A model generated the notes under the pieces. The model worked only from the letters and a program-made list of their open reading frames with translations, was not told the origin of the DNA and did no database searches. Below are positions 30,002-38,141 of a DNA stretch of 64,000 nucleotides, piece after piece. Source of the DNA: Mycobacterium sp. D16Q13 (GTDB lineage Bacteria > Actinomycetota > Actinomycetes > Mycobacteriales > Mycobacteriaceae); assembly GCF_002013375.1 (NCBI RefSeq), contig NZ_MAEW01000010.1:62001-126000 (forward strand), written 5' to 3'. Within the stretch, counting starts at the first letter, position 1, and the number at the start of each line of letters is the position of its first letter. The position numbers were made by a program, and so were the translations under genes.

Positions 30002-30439
30002 TCACTCGTTTTCGCCGGTAGCGTCGATCAGCCGCCCCAGTATCCGCCGGAGTTCACGCTGATCATCGACACTCAGCCGGCCGAACATCTCGCCTTCCGC
30101 GGCCCAGATCGCCGACTCCACGCGTTTGAGTAACGCCTTGCCCTTGGCAGTAACCCGGGCCGGTAGCGCTCGCCCCGAGGCCGGCACCGTCGGCCTGGAC
30201 ACCAGCGAGACGTTCTGCAACCCGTTGAGAACCTGATTCATCGCCTGCGCCGAGACATTGTGCTCGCGTGCCAGCTCGGCACTGGTACGGCCGGGGCTCT
30301 CGTTGAGCATCCGCAGGCACATGAACTCCGGCATCCCGAGCCCGAGCGGCCGCAGCGCAGCAAGGACCTGCGGACGCATCACGGCACCGGCCCGGAACAT
30401 CAGGTACCCCAGTGGCTCGGCCTCATCGGATTCAGTCAT
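30002..30439 (-). CDS. MarR-family transcriptional regulator
   Basis: The 145-residue product from ATG 30439 has the MarR winged helix: L-R-P-L-G-L-G-M-P-E-F-M-C-L-R-M-L, recognition helix V-S-A-Q-A-M-N-Q-V-L-N-G-L and wing L-V-S-R-P-T-V-P-A-S-G-R-A-L-P-A-R-V-T. These dimeric regulators sense small ligands and usually repress adjacent genes. It converges with no gene and lies just upstream (in its own direction) of the kinase-acyl-CoA dehydrogenase pair, a possible target. Longer in-frame starts up to 30592 lack family similarity. Confidence 0.87.
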   Translation of the reverse strand: MTESDEAEPLGYLMFRAGAVMRPQVLAALRPLGLGMPEFMCLRMLNESPGRTSAELAREHNVSAQAMNQVLNGLQNVSLVSRPTVPASGRALPARVTAKGKALLKRVESAIWAAEGEMFGRLSVDDQRELRRILGRLIDATGENE

Positions 30440-30631
30440 CGCAAGCATCCTGGCATGAACCGTCCAGGACGCACGCAGACTCGCGCCCATTGATGCGGCA
30501 CACGCGAGCGGTGGGCCCGGCCGGAGCGCCCCGTTTGTCGGCCGCGCGCGAGAGCCCGGCGTCAACCGAGCGGGCGAGTCGTTGCCGGGCAATGGATTAT
30601 CGCCCCACGCGAAATTCTCAGCGTACTCATA

Positions 30632-30683
30632 TCAAGAACCTTGACATGCCTAATTCGGCGCCTGTATCAAGGGAGTTGATACA
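30632..30683 (+). promoter_or_regulatory. Promoter with two inverted-repeat operators ahead of the PadR-like gene
   Basis: TCAAGAACCTTGA (30632-30644) and the perfect TGTATCAA-GGGAG-TTGATACA (30663-30683) flank a promoter: TTGACA at 30641-30646 and TATCAA at 30665-30670, 18 bp apart. The second palindrome covers the -10 hexamer, the first touches the -35, so binding would block transcription. The gene encodes a winged-helix protein, suggesting autoregulation. Confidence 0.7.
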
Positions 30684-30734
30684 GATGCAGTCGGCGACAG
30701 GCCAGCTGCCTGATCATCAGAAAAGGAGAGTTAG

Positions 30735-31295
30735 ATGTCTGATTCATTTGCAAGCTCCGAAGGTCGCGGCCCCGGTTTCGGTGGATTCGACGGACCTGGG
30801 TTTGGCGGACCCGGATTTGACGGACCGGGGTTCGGCCCCGGCGGTTTCGGTCTGCGAATCAAGCGCGCAGTCACCGCCTCACTGCTGCTTGACGGACCGG
30901 CCAGTGCCGCAGAGATCGTGCAGCGTGTCTCGGATACGACCGAGGGTGAGATCACCCTTCCCGAGCCCGTGGTGGCGCGAGTCCTCGAACGGCTGGCTCA
31001 TCGCGGCGTCGTGAAGACCGATGACGGCGTAGCCGGCCTGACCGAGTTTGGCCGGAAGGTGCTCGCGAAGCGGGGCATCACCACGCACACCGCACAGGCG
31101 CTCCGAGCCAAGCTCTTCCCGAAACTCATCAACGTTCTCAAGCTCCGCTCGGGTCTGGCCGAAATCGCCGGACTGGCTCGCGTTATCGCCGTGACCGGAA
31201 CGGACGAGCAGAAGGAAAAGCTGGCCGAGGCCAGCGCCACCCTCCTGACCACAGTCAACGAGGTCAAACGATCGCTACAGAGCGCTGTCGCCTAG
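30735..31295 (+). CDS. PadR-like winged-helix protein with Gly/Phe-rich N-terminus
   Basis: The 186-residue protein starts with a low-complexity tail (residues 9-38, repeats of G-P-G-F-G/D-G) followed by a winged-helix domain (about 40-105: I-K-R-A-V-T-A-S-L-L-L-D-G-P-A-S-A-A-E-I and V-V-A-R-V-L-E-R-L-A-H-R-G-V-V-K) and a C-terminal helical dimerisation part. This tail-plus-wHTH build is shared with PadR relatives in actinobacteria that regulate stress operons. AGGAG lies 8 nt ahead of ATG 30735. Operators upstream suggest self-control; a hairpin terminator follows the stop. Confidence 0.75.
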   Translation: MSDSFASSEGRGPGFGGFDGPGFGGPGFDGPGFGPGGFGLRIKRAVTASLLLDGPASAAEIVQRVSDTTEGEITLPEPVVARVLERLAHRGVVKTDDGVAGLTEFGRKVLAKRGITTHTAQALRAKLFPKLINVLKLRSGLAEIAGLARVIAVTGTDEQKEKLAEASATLLTTVNEVKRSLQSAVA

Positions 31296-31306
31296 GAGCC
31301 GTTCAG

Positions 31307-31347
31307 CACTGCCCGTGTGGCCGTCCCCGCTGGCCGCACGGGCAGTG
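31307..31347 (+). terminator. Hairpin terminator after the PadR-like gene
   Basis: Arms CACTGCCCGTGTGGCC (31307-31322) and GGCCGCACGGGCAGTG (31332-31347) pair over 16 positions with one U-G wobble and a 9-nt loop, starting 11 nt after the stop. No T run follows. Confidence 0.7.
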
Positions 31348-31406
31348 AACGCCCCCTCGACGACGGTGACATCGTCCTCGATCGAGGCCTCCAATAAACT
31401 CCGCGA

Positions 31407-32687
31407 GTGACCCAAGACCACCTCTCGGTGCGCGGCCGGATCGCACTGGCCGCAGGACGCGCGGCGCGCTGGGCGTCCCGGATCAGCGGTCGCGGCGCGG
31501 GCTCCATGATCGGCGGGCTCGTCGCGCTCAAGTTGGACAGCTCGGTGCTGACGCAGTTGGGCCGCGGACGTCGCACGGTCGTGATCACCGGCACCAACGG
31601 CAAGTCCACCACCACCCGAATGACCACCGCCGCGCTCGCGACAGTGGGGCCGGTGGCCACCAACACCGAAGGCTCCAACATGGATGCCGGCCTGGTCGCC
31701 GCTCTGGCCGGGACCCGCGAGGCCGAGGTCGCGGTGCTCGAGGTCGACGAGATGCACGTGCCGCATGTCGCGGACGCCGTCAACCCAGCGGCCATCGTGC
31801 TGCTCAACCTCAGCCGTGATCAGCTGGACCGCGTCGGCGAGATCAACAACATCGAGCGCACCCTGCGCAAGGGGTTGTCCCGGCACCGCACCGCGGTGAT
31901 CGTCGCGAACTGCGACGACGTCCTCATGACATCGGCCGCATACGACAACCCCAATGTCATCTGGGTGGCAGCGGGCGGCGGCTGGGCCGGAGACTCGGTG
32001 AGCTGTCCGCGCAGCGGGGAACTCATCGTCCGCGACGGAAACCATTGGTACAGCACCGGAACCGACTTCTCCCGGCCCGATCCGCACTGGTGGTTCGATG
32101 ACGATCGAATCTATGGGCCCAGCGGAATCAGCCTGCCGATGTCTCTGACACTGCCCGGTACCGCTAACCGCGGCAACGCCACGCTCGCGGTGGCCGTGGC
32201 TGTCGAGCTCGGCGCCCGCCCCGGTCCGGCCGTCGATGCGGTATCCGCCGTCGATCAAGTGGCGGGCCGCTACCGCAGCATCCACCTGGGCGACCACACG
32301 GTGCGCCTGCTGCTGGCCAAGAATCCGGCCGGCTGGCAGGAGGCGCTGTCGATGGTCGATACCGACGCCGACGGACTCGTCATCGCGGTCAACGGACAGG
32401 TGCCGGACGGCGAGGATCTGTCCTGGCTATGGGATGTCAACTTCGAACATTTCGCGTGCGATAACCGTGCCGACGATGACATGACCACCGTGCCGCCTGT
32501 CGTCGCGTCCGGAGAGCGCGGCACCGATTTGGCGGTCCGGCTGACGTATGCCAGCGTCACACACACCCTGCACCATGACCCGGTACAGGCCATCAAGGCC
32601 TGCCCACCCGGCAAGGTCGACGTGATCGCCAATTACACGGCGTTCCTCAACCTCAACCGTGCGCTGACCAAAGGTGGTGCGGCATGA
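31407..32687 (+). CDS. murT: Lipid II amidotransferase subunit MurT
   Basis: The 426-residue protein is a Mur-ligase homologue: central ATPase with P-loop V-I-T-G-T-N-G-K-S-T-T-T (about 58-69), then A-V-L-E-V-D-E, and the C-terminal DUF1727 region where GatD binds. With GatD it amidates D-iso-glutamate of lipid II using glutamine-derived ammonia, an essential cell-wall step in mycobacteria. GTG 31407 is 6 nt after TAAACT (31395-31400), a leaderless arrangement. It overlaps gatD by four bases. Confidence 0.94.
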   Translation: MTQDHLSVRGRIALAAGRAARWASRISGRGAGSMIGGLVALKLDSSVLTQLGRGRRTVVITGTNGKSTTTRMTTAALATVGPVATNTEGSNMDAGLVAALAGTREAEVAVLEVDEMHVPHVADAVNPAAIVLLNLSRDQLDRVGEINNIERTLRKGLSRHRTAVIVANCDDVLMTSAAYDNPNVIWVAAGGGWAGDSVSCPRSGELIVRDGNHWYSTGTDFSRPDPHWWFDDDRIYGPSGISLPMSLTLPGTANRGNATLAVAVAVELGARPGPAVDAVSAVDQVAGRYRSIHLGDHTVRLLLAKNPAGWQEALSMVDTDADGLVIAVNGQVPDGEDLSWLWDVNFEHFACDNRADDDMTTVPPVVASGERGTDLAVRLTYASVTHTLHHDPVQAIKACPPGKVDVIANYTAFLNLNRALTKGGAA

Positions 32688-33394
32688 GCGAATCCACCGT
32701 CCGAGTCGGCCTGGTGCTGCCCGACGTCATGGGCACGTACGGCGATTCAGGCAATGCCGTGGTGCTCCGGCAGCGGCTGCGGATGCGCGGCATCGACGCC
32801 GAGATCGTGGAGATCACCCTGGCCGACCCCGTCCCAGACTCCCTGGACGTGTACACGCTGGGCGGAGCAGAGGATTACGCCCAGCGGCTCGCCACCCGCC
32901 ATCTCATCGCGCATCCGGGATTGCAGCGCGCCGCTGAACGCGGTGCACCGGTGCTGGCGATCTGTGCGGCAATCCAGGTGCTCGGGCACTGGTACGAAAC
33001 GTCATCCGGGGAGCGAGTCGAAGGCGTCGGGCTGCTCGACGTCACCACCAGTCCGCAGGAAAAGCGCACCATCGGTGAACTGGCCGGCGTGCCCATCATG
33101 GACGAGCTCGAAGACACCCTTACCGGATTCGAGAATCACCGCGGCGGAACGGTTTTAGGACCCGCTGCGGCTCCGCTGTCCAGAGTTGCCCGCGGTGCCG
33201 GGAACCGTGCCGGTGACGGTACCGACGGCGTGGTGCAAGGCAGCGTGATCGCCACCTACATGCATGGTCCGTGCCTGGCACGCAATCCCGAGCTGGCAGA
33301 CCTGTTACTCGCTCGTGCCATGGGTGTGCCGCAGCTGACCGCGCTGGATCTGGACGAGGTAGCGCGGCTGCGTAAGGAACGGCTCAAGTCTTGA
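32684..33394 (+). CDS. gatD: Lipid II glutamine amidotransferase subunit GatD
   Basis: The 236-residue protein is a class I glutamine amidotransferase that releases ammonia for MurT. Catalytic Cys94 sits in V-L-A-I-C-A-A-I-Q-V-L-G, the same position as in the Staphylococcus enzyme, and the catalytic His in A-T-Y-M-H-G-P. Y-T-L-G-G-A-E-D matches the substrate loop. The ATGA overlap with murT ensures equal synthesis of the two subunits. M. tuberculosis Rv3713 is the counterpart (from memory). Confidence 0.94.
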   Translation: MSESTVRVGLVLPDVMGTYGDSGNAVVLRQRLRMRGIDAEIVEITLADPVPDSLDVYTLGGAEDYAQRLATRHLIAHPGLQRAAERGAPVLAICAAIQVLGHWYETSSGERVEGVGLLDVTTSPQEKRTIGELAGVPIMDELEDTLTGFENHRGGTVLGPAAAPLSRVARGAGNRAGDGTDGVVQGSVIATYMHGPCLARNPELADLLLARAMGVPQLTALDLDEVARLRKERLKS

Positions 33395-33560
33395 GCGGCG
33401 AGCGCACTCGCCTGTGCGGTTCCGCGGCCACGCCGATCTCCTAGTGCGCCACGTGCCGGATCGTGAATTCGAGTAGTCGATTACTCACGTAGGCACGGCC
33501 GTACGCGCAATACGTTCCTCGGGCATTCAAGGTTCATGCCGAACGCCCAAAGGAGCGATT

Positions 33561-33767
33561 GTGACAAGCGAATCAGTAACACGGTTCTTAAAGGCCGAAC
33601 GGCGCAGTTTTACTGTGCCAGAAGAGAAATCGGTAATTGTCGATCCCAATGACCGCGAATGGGCGGAGGTGACACACCGCCTGGAAATCGCCGGATTCGA
33701 CGACCTTCAGGCACTGCGGCTCGTCCCAGAGCGTTTGGGGAGGAGCGCACCGCACGCCAAGCCATAG
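33561..33767 (+). CDS. N-terminal part of a frameshift-split gene (function unknown)
   Basis: GTG 33561, behind the strong ribosome binding site AAAGGAG, gives 68 residues ending at TAG 33765. About residues 1-60 (MTSESVTRFLKAERRSFTVP, then a V-I-V-D-P-N-D-R-E-W-A-E-V and L-E-I-A-G-F-D-D-L-Q-A-L-R-L-V-P-E part) look like real protein; the last eight do not. The -1 frame immediately continues with E-E-R-T-A-R-Q-A-I-A-A-D-D and stays open to 34237. Base composition at 33561-33660 is lower in GC than its surroundings. I recognise no family. See the heptamer at 33734-33740. Confidence 0.6.
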   Translation: MTSESVTRFLKAERRSFTVPEEKSVIVDPNDREWAEVTHRLEIAGFDDLQALRLVPERLGRSAPHAKP

Positions 33768-34237
33768 CGGCCGACGACATCGAAGCACGCGAGATCGCCC
33801 GGCGTATGGCCGAAACCGTGGCCGAACACCCCGACGCCCAGGATTCTTGCTGTACACCGTGTGCCAGCAAGAGCGACGGGCGCGCGAGCTACCCAGCACG
33901 ACTCGGTCAGCTCTACCGCGAAATCCGGCCGGTGACGCACACGAATCTGTCACGCGCAGTTGGCGATGCACTTGGGGTGCCGGTGGAGGTCGACAGTCTG
34001 GAGGCGAAGATCACCCATTCATTCGCCCAACGGTTCGCCGCACACGTCACCCACATACCGCTGGTAGTCGTGCTGTTCAAAGACATCGAGATCGGCAGAA
34101 ACGCCACGCTGACATTGGGATCAAAGGCGAAGAGCCTGTGGGCCAACGACATCCGCATCCATTCCGGAGGGCGACTCGTTATCACTTCCAGCTACATCAA
34201 AATTCGCGCGACATCCGTCCGCGGCAACCTGGCCTAG
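33659..34237 (+). CDS. C-terminal part of the frameshift-split gene (beta-rich, function unknown)
   Basis: The frame is open from about 33620 to TAG 34237. From the junction near 33740 it reads E-E-R-T-A-R-Q-A-I-A-A-D-D-I-E-A-R-E-I-A, a Cys-containing stretch (D-S-C-C-T-P-C-A), then a V-D-S-L-E-A-K-I-T-H-S-F-A region and a beta-rich end I-E-I-G-R-N-A-T-L-T-L-G-S-K-A-K-S-L-W with short strands and polar turns like a beta-helix. The ATG at 33659 has no ribosome binding site and its first 27 residues look like noise, so this part is probably made only by -1 frameshifting from 33561, or the gene is broken. The collagen-like gene follows 18 bp later. Confidence 0.55.
   Translation: MGGGDTPPGNRRIRRPSGTAARPRAFGEERTARQAIAADDIEAREIARRMAETVAEHPDAQDSCCTPCASKSDGRASYPARLGQLYREIRPVTHTNLSRAVGDALGVPVEVDSLEAKITHSFAQRFAAHVTHIPLVVVLFKDIEIGRNATLTLGSKAKSLWANDIRIHSGGRLVITSSYIKIRATSVRGNLA
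33734..33740 (+). other. -1 slippery heptamer T TTG GGG at the frame junction
   Basis: In the frame of the 33561 gene the codons read CGT TTG GGG AGG. TTTGGGG therefore has the X XXY YYZ register of canonical -1 slippery sites, and a slip here joins residue 60 directly to the long open -1 frame. The purine-rich GGGGAGGAG that follows resembles a Shine-Dalgarno sequence. An ordinary indel in the G run is the alternative. Confidence 0.5.
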
Positions 34238-34255
34238 ACAGAAGGAAAAACAACC

Positions 34256-34957
34256 ATGGCGAACATCATCAGCAATGGCCCAAACGGCGATGCCGGAGCA
34301 ACAGGAGCGCAGGGTCCCCAAGGGCCCACGGGCGCGGCAGGGGCCATGGCGAACTGCAATTGGCTTGACGACGACTGTGCCACCCGAGGCGGGACCGGCG
34401 GAACCGGAGGCAACGGTGTGGCCGGCGGTCCAGGCGGACCGGGCGGCCACGGCGGCGTGATCGACTTCGAGGTAGAGACCTTCATGGACGGCGTATCGCT
34501 GCAAGCCAAGGGCGGCCGTGGTGGGAATGGCGGAACCGGAGGAGTCGGCGGAACCGGAGGCACCGGAGGCAAAGGCGGCGACGGAGACGACTGCGAATTC
34601 GGAAGAACTGGCGGCAATGGCGGGACCGGTGGTCGCGGCGGAGATGGAAATTTCGCCGGCCCCGGCGGCAATGGCGGCGTTATTCTCGTCAAGTGCCAGC
34701 ACGACCTGTCCCTGGGCACTCATCCGATGGACGTGTCGGCGGGCACTGGTGGCAATGGCGGAATCGGTGGCGGCAGCGGTCCTGGCGGATCGGTGGGCGC
34801 GAACGGTGCGACGACCGGTGTGTTCTCGTCCTCATCGGACTGCAGTGGACCGGGACCTCAACCCAATCCGGGCGCACCCGGCGATCCAGGGACCTCGGTG
34901 ACGGTGTCAGGAGCGCAAGGCAACCCCGGTCAGGCGCAATTCTTCATCGTCCCCTGA
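34256..34957 (+). CDS. Collagen-like / GGxGG-repeat protein
   Basis: The 233-residue product has G-x-y collagen triplets at both ends (G-A-T-G-A-Q-G-P-Q-G-P-T-G-A-A-G near 14-29 and G-A-P-G-D-P-G-T near 205) and several GG-x-GG-x blocks (about 45-70, 85-110, 118-140, 165-185) like PGRS domains. Between them lie conserved-looking non-repeat segments, V-I-D-F-E-V-E-T-F-M-D-G-V-S-L and V-I-L-V-K-C-Q-H-D-L-S-L, plus six cysteines. No PE domain, signal peptide or anchor. AGAAGGA precedes the ATG. Probably acts with the split gene upstream; function unknown. Confidence 0.8.
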   Translation: MANIISNGPNGDAGATGAQGPQGPTGAAGAMANCNWLDDDCATRGGTGGTGGNGVAGGPGGPGGHGGVIDFEVETFMDGVSLQAKGGRGGNGGTGGVGGTGGTGGKGGDGDDCEFGRTGGNGGTGGRGGDGNFAGPGGNGGVILVKCQHDLSLGTHPMDVSAGTGGNGGIGGGSGPGGSVGANGATTGVFSSSSDCSGPGPQPNPGAPGDPGTSVTVSGAQGNPGQAQFFIVP

Positions 34958-34972
34958 ACGTAAGAAGGCACG

Positions 34973-35581
34973 TCAGAGGGGGCGGCGTCCGGCGAGGGCG
35001 CGCCCCAGAGTCAGCTCGTCGGCGAATTCCAGGTCCCCGCCCATCGGCAGACCGGACGCCAACCGGGTGACGGACAGCCCGGGGAAATCGCGCAGCATCC
35101 GTACCAGGTAGGTGGCCGTCGCCTCCCCCTCGGTATTCGGATCGGTGGCGATGATGACCTCCGAAATGGAGACCCCATCTTCTTCGGTTCCTATGCGCGT
35201 CAACAGCTCCCGAATGCGCAGTTGATCCGGGCCGACACCCGAGAGCGGGTCGAGCGCGCCACCGAGTACGTGATAACGACCGCGGAACTCTCGGGTGCGC
35301 TCGACAGCCTGCACATCCTTGGGCTCCTCGACAACGCAGACCAGTGCGAGATCACGTCGCGGATCCGAGCAGATACGGCAGCGTTCCTTATCGGAAACGT
35401 TCCCGCAGACCTCACAGAACTGAACGCCATCGCGCACCCGGGTCAGGGCCGCGGTCAGTCGATCGATATCGGGCGCCTCGACGCCCAACAGATGAAAGGC
35501 GATGCGCTGCGCGCTCTTAGGTCCTACGCCGGGCAGCTTGCCCAGTTCGTCAATGAGGTCCTGGACCGGCCCCTCAAACAC
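34973..35581 (-). CDS. recR: Recombination protein RecR
   Basis: GTG 35581 gives 202 residues: helix-hairpin-helix [11 protein letters not shown] (13-23), a Cys4 zinc finger C-E-V-C-G-N...C-R-I-C, and the Toprim domain with [11 protein letters not shown] and [11 protein letters not shown]. RecR works with RecF/RecO in loading RecA at gaps. The start overlaps the ybaB stop by 8 bp, the usual mycobacterial arrangement. It converges with the collagen-like gene, 15 bp apart. Confidence 0.96.
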   Translation of the reverse strand: MFEGPVQDLIDELGKLPGVGPKSAQRIAFHLLGVEAPDIDRLTAALTRVRDGVQFCEVCGNVSDKERCRICSDPRRDLALVCVVEEPKDVQAVERTREFRGRYHVLGGALDPLSGVGPDQLRIRELLTRIGTEEDGVSISEVIIATDPNTEGEATATYLVRMLRDFPGLSVTRLASGLPMGGDLEFADELTLGRALAGRRPL

Positions 35582-35918
35582 CGGGCAATCCCAGCCCTCC
35601 ACCAAGATCACCGAGACCGCCGGCGAGCGGGCCCAACCGCTGGCTTGCGAGTTCCTGCGTCTTCGCGGTCAGATCGGCGAGCGCACCGATGACCAGGTCC
35701 TGCAGCGTCTCGACATCTTCGGGATCGACGATTTTCGGGTCGATCTGCACGTTGGTCACTTCGCCGGTGCCCTTGCCGGTGATCCGCACCAGGCCGCCAC
35801 CGGACTCCCCGGTGACCTCGGCCGCCGCGATCTGCGCCTGAGCAGCCATCAGCTGCTGCTGCATCTGCTGTGCCTGCGCGAGCAGGGCGGACATATCCGG
35901 GGCGCCTCCGGGTTGCAT
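35574..35918 (-). CDS. YbaB/EbfC nucleoid-associated protein
   Basis: The 114 residues have the YbaB core: [16 protein letters not shown] helix, then [20 protein letters not shown] and the [12 protein letters not shown] helix. YbaB dimers bind DNA and are nearly always encoded just upstream of recR, as here. An alternative start is the ATG at codon 9, since the first eight residues are not part of the fold. Confidence 0.93.
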   Translation of the reverse strand: MQPGGAPDMSALLAQAQQMQQQLMAAQAQIAAAEVTGESGGGLVRITGKGTGEVTNVQIDPKIVDPEDVETLQDLVIGALADLTAKTQELASQRLGPLAGGLGDLGGGLGLPGV

Positions 35919-36014
35919 GTGTCTCCTTAAACGGCGGGTATCAAGTTGGTCACGCTCGCCGGGCCTCGGCGGGTCGTCAACAAGGGTAGCCGCCGCCCGG
36001 GCTACCGTGGCCAG

Positions 36015-36836
36015 GTGCGAGTGAGTTTTTGGCGTGCCGCGGGCCTGACTGGCGTGACGCTGCTAACGGCGGCATCCGTCACGGTGCTGCCCGCCGTCAC
36101 ACCGGCGGCCTCCACCAGCTTCACCGCCAGCGCGGCACCCGGTATCGCCGGACGCATCGTCGTGCTGGACCCGGGTCATAACGGAGCCAACGACGGCTCG
36201 ATCAACAATCAGGTACCCGACGGGCGCGGCGGCACCAAGAGCTGCCAGACCAGCGGAACCGTCACCGACGGCGGATACCCCGAGCACACCTTCGCGTGGA
36301 ACACCGTGCTGCTTATCCGTCAGCAGCTGACCCAGCTCGGCGTGCGCACGGCCATGACCCGTGGTGACGACGACAAGCTCGGCCCGTGTATCGACAAGCG
36401 TGCGGAGATCGAGAACAGCTTCAACCCCGACGCGGTGGTGAGCATCCACGCCGACGGCGGCCCGGCCGGCGGCCACGGCTTCCATGTCAACTTCTCAAAC
36501 CCCCCGGTGAACGCCGTGCAAGGCGAGCCGACGGTGCGCTTCGCCAAGACCATGCGCGACAGCCTGCAAGCCGCGGGCCTGACACCGGCGACCTACATCG
36601 GCACCGGCGGGCTCTACGGCCGCTCCGACCTGGCGGGCCTCAACCTGGCCCAGCACCCGAAGGTGCTTGTCGAGCTCGGAAACATGAAAAACGCCCAGGA
36701 CTCCGCGATGATGACCAGCCCCGAGGGCCGCGCCAAGTACGCGCAGGCCGTGGTTCAGGGCATCGTCGCCTACCTCAGCGGTACCGCACCGGCGCCGGGG
36801 GTAGACCCGGCGGCGGCGCCTGCACCCGGCGGTTAG
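36015..36836 (+). CDS. N-acetylmuramoyl-L-alanine amidase (Ami1/Rv3717-like)
   Basis: GTG 36015 gives 273 residues with a signal peptide (core about 8-28, ending near A-S-A-A). The Amidase_3 zinc fold is complete: V-L-D-P-G-H-N-G (His ligand), G-Y-P-E-H-T-F-A (Glu ligand), S-I-H-A-D-G (His ligand) and V-E-L-G-N-M-K-N (catalytic Glu). It cleaves the stem peptide from muramic acid in the periplasm during cell separation. TACCGT at 36003-36008, 6 nt ahead of the GTG, fits leaderless expression; an in-frame ATG at 35946 would put 23 unlikely residues before the signal peptide. The region 51 bp upstream is shared with divergent ybaB. Confidence 0.92.
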   Translation: MRVSFWRAAGLTGVTLLTAASVTVLPAVTPAASTSFTASAAPGIAGRIVVLDPGHNGANDGSINNQVPDGRGGTKSCQTSGTVTDGGYPEHTFAWNTVLLIRQQLTQLGVRTAMTRGDDDKLGPCIDKRAEIENSFNPDAVVSIHADGGPAGGHGFHVNFSNPPVNAVQGEPTVRFAKTMRDSLQAAGLTPATYIGTGGLYGRSDLAGLNLAQHPKVLVELGNMKNAQDSAMMTSPEGRAKYAQAVVQGIVAYLSGTAPAPGVDPAAAPAPGG

Positions 36837-37279
36837 GTCGCCGAACCTTCGACCGTCTTCTTCAGGTTGTCCAACACCTCGGCCTGAATTTTCTTGAGCC
36901 CCAACGGCGCAAAGGTCTTCTCGAAAAATCCCTTGATACCGCCGCCACCCGTCCACGCGGTCTTGGTGGTGACGGTGGAGCCGGTTCCGGCAGGCGCGAC
37001 GGTCCAGCTGGTCACCAGCGTGGAGTTGGCGTCCTTCTCGATGACGGTATGTCCGGCCACGCTGACACTGGACTTGATGTCCCGCACCCGCGACTCCGTG
37101 GCCTGCAGCTTCCAGGCTGCGACGGTGCCCTCGCCCTGACCGCCTTCGAGCACCTGGTAGTCGCGGTAGTGACCGGACAAAATCTTCGGGCGCACAGTCT
37201 GGTAATCGGCAACCGCGGCGAGCACAGCCTCGGGTGCCGCGTCGATCAACACCGAACTGGACGCACTGACCTGACCCAT
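36833..37279 (-). CDS. SRPBCC (polyketide cyclase/START-like) protein
   Basis: The 148 residues show the START/SRPBCC pattern: S-S-S-V-L-I-D-A-A-P-E-A-V-L-A-A-V-A-D-Y near the N-terminus, a central beta sheet (Y-Q-V-L-E-G-G-Q-G-E-G-T) and the long C-terminal helix F-E-K-T-F-A-P-L-G-L-K-K. These proteins bind hydrophobic ligands; the ligand here is unknown. ATG 37279 follows GAGGGAGAA. M. tuberculosis has an orthologue at the same place (Rv3718c, from memory). Its end overlaps the amidase by 4 bp. Confidence 0.9.
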   Translation of the reverse strand: MGQVSASSSVLIDAAPEAVLAAVADYQTVRPKILSGHYRDYQVLEGGQGEGTVAAWKLQATESRVRDIKSSVSVAGHTVIEKDANSTLVTSWTVAPAGTGSTVTTKTAWTGGGGIKGFFEKTFAPLGLKKIQAEVLDNLKKTVEGSAT

Positions 37280-37328
37280 GAGTTCTCCCTCGCTACGACT
37301 TGGTTCTACTACTGGTTGTAGTCGCAGT

Positions 37329-38141
37329 CTAAGGGTCGCCCACGAGATCGCCGAGGCGACGTTCACCGTCCACCGTCTGGCCACCCCGTTGCAGAAAGAG
37401 CGCGATTCTTTGGGTGCTGTGCACGTCGGCGAACGCCGCAACGATGGCTGCCCGCTCCGCGGCCAACCCCGGCTCCAGGTCGGTGACCAGCGCATCTACC
37501 GTGCTCTTGGCGCCAGCGATCAGTGCGAGCGGATTGACGGCGATGCGCCGGGCGAGTCGATTCACGAACCGCCACCCCTCATCGGGGTCCAGGGCACGAT
37601 TCACCCAGCCGTATCGCTCCGCCAGGTCAGCATCGAAATCCTCGTGACCCAAAATCACCTCGAGTGCGCGCGCCCGACCCATGCCCTGGACCAAGTGCTG
37701 GGGGCCTGAACCCGCCGGCACGATGCCCAGACCCGTCTCCACCTGATTGAAGACGGCCTTGCCGCGCACCGCGAAGCGCATGTCCAGATTGAGGAGGAAT
37801 TCGCTTCCCCCGCCCGCGACCCGACCCTCCACGAGGGCGATAGTGGCCTGGCGCAGCGCGCGAAACCTGCCGACCAAGCGTTGGAAGGATTCGACGGACT
37901 CGGCAGTACGGGCCGAATCCGTTTGCAGAATTTCGACATTCAGGTGCGCGATGAAGAAGTCGGGGTTGGCGCTGCCGAACAGCACCACCGTCACGTCGTC
38001 ACGGTCGGCCAGCCATCGGGCCAGGCGCGACAGGCTCGCCATGAGTGGCCCGTCGAGCAGATTGAGTGGGCCGTTGTCGATTGTGACGGTCAAGATTCGG
38101 TCCGCGAGCACGCAGTGCAGACCGGTGAGCTCGGGTGGCAT
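37329..38141 (-). CDS. Enoyl-CoA hydratase/isomerase (crotonase) family protein
   Basis: The 270 residues form a crotonase fold: N-G-P-L-N-L-L-D near 23-30, the oxyanion hole V-A-G-G-G-S-E-F (about 107-114) and N-Q-V-E-T-G-L-G-I-V-P-A-G-S-G with a Glu at the catalytic position. The L-A-x-x-D-F-F-I-A-H segment near 60 stands where the first oxyanion residue normally lies. It overlaps the stop/start with the HsaA-like oxygenase by one base, so the two act together. Confidence 0.88.
   Translation of the reverse strand: MPPELTGLHCVLADRILTVTIDNGPLNLLDGPLMASLSRLARWLADRDDVTVVLFGSANPDFFIAHLNVEILQTDSARTAESVESFQRLVGRFRALRQATIALVEGRVAGGGSEFLLNLDMRFAVRGKAVFNQVETGLGIVPAGSGPQHLVQGMGRARALEVILGHEDFDADLAERYGWVNRALDPDEGWRFVNRLARRIAVNPLALIAGAKSTVDALVTDLEPGLAAERAAIVAAFADVHSTQRIALFLQRGGQTVDGERRLGDLVGDP

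Noticed and set aside
33471..33486. GAGTA...TACTC inverted repeat upstream of the split gene
   Set aside because: Only five base pairs per arm; too weak to list as an operator.
34370..34800. CRISPR-like or tandem DNA repeats in the Gly-rich gene
   Set aside because: The periodicity is that of Gly codons in a protein; unit sequences vary and no constant-length spacer exists. No CRISPR array or cas gene was found in the window.
34256..34957. PE_PGRS family membership of the Gly-rich protein
   Set aside because: GG-x-GG blocks are similar, but there is no N-terminal PE domain, and the collagen triplets and conserved inserts do not fit.
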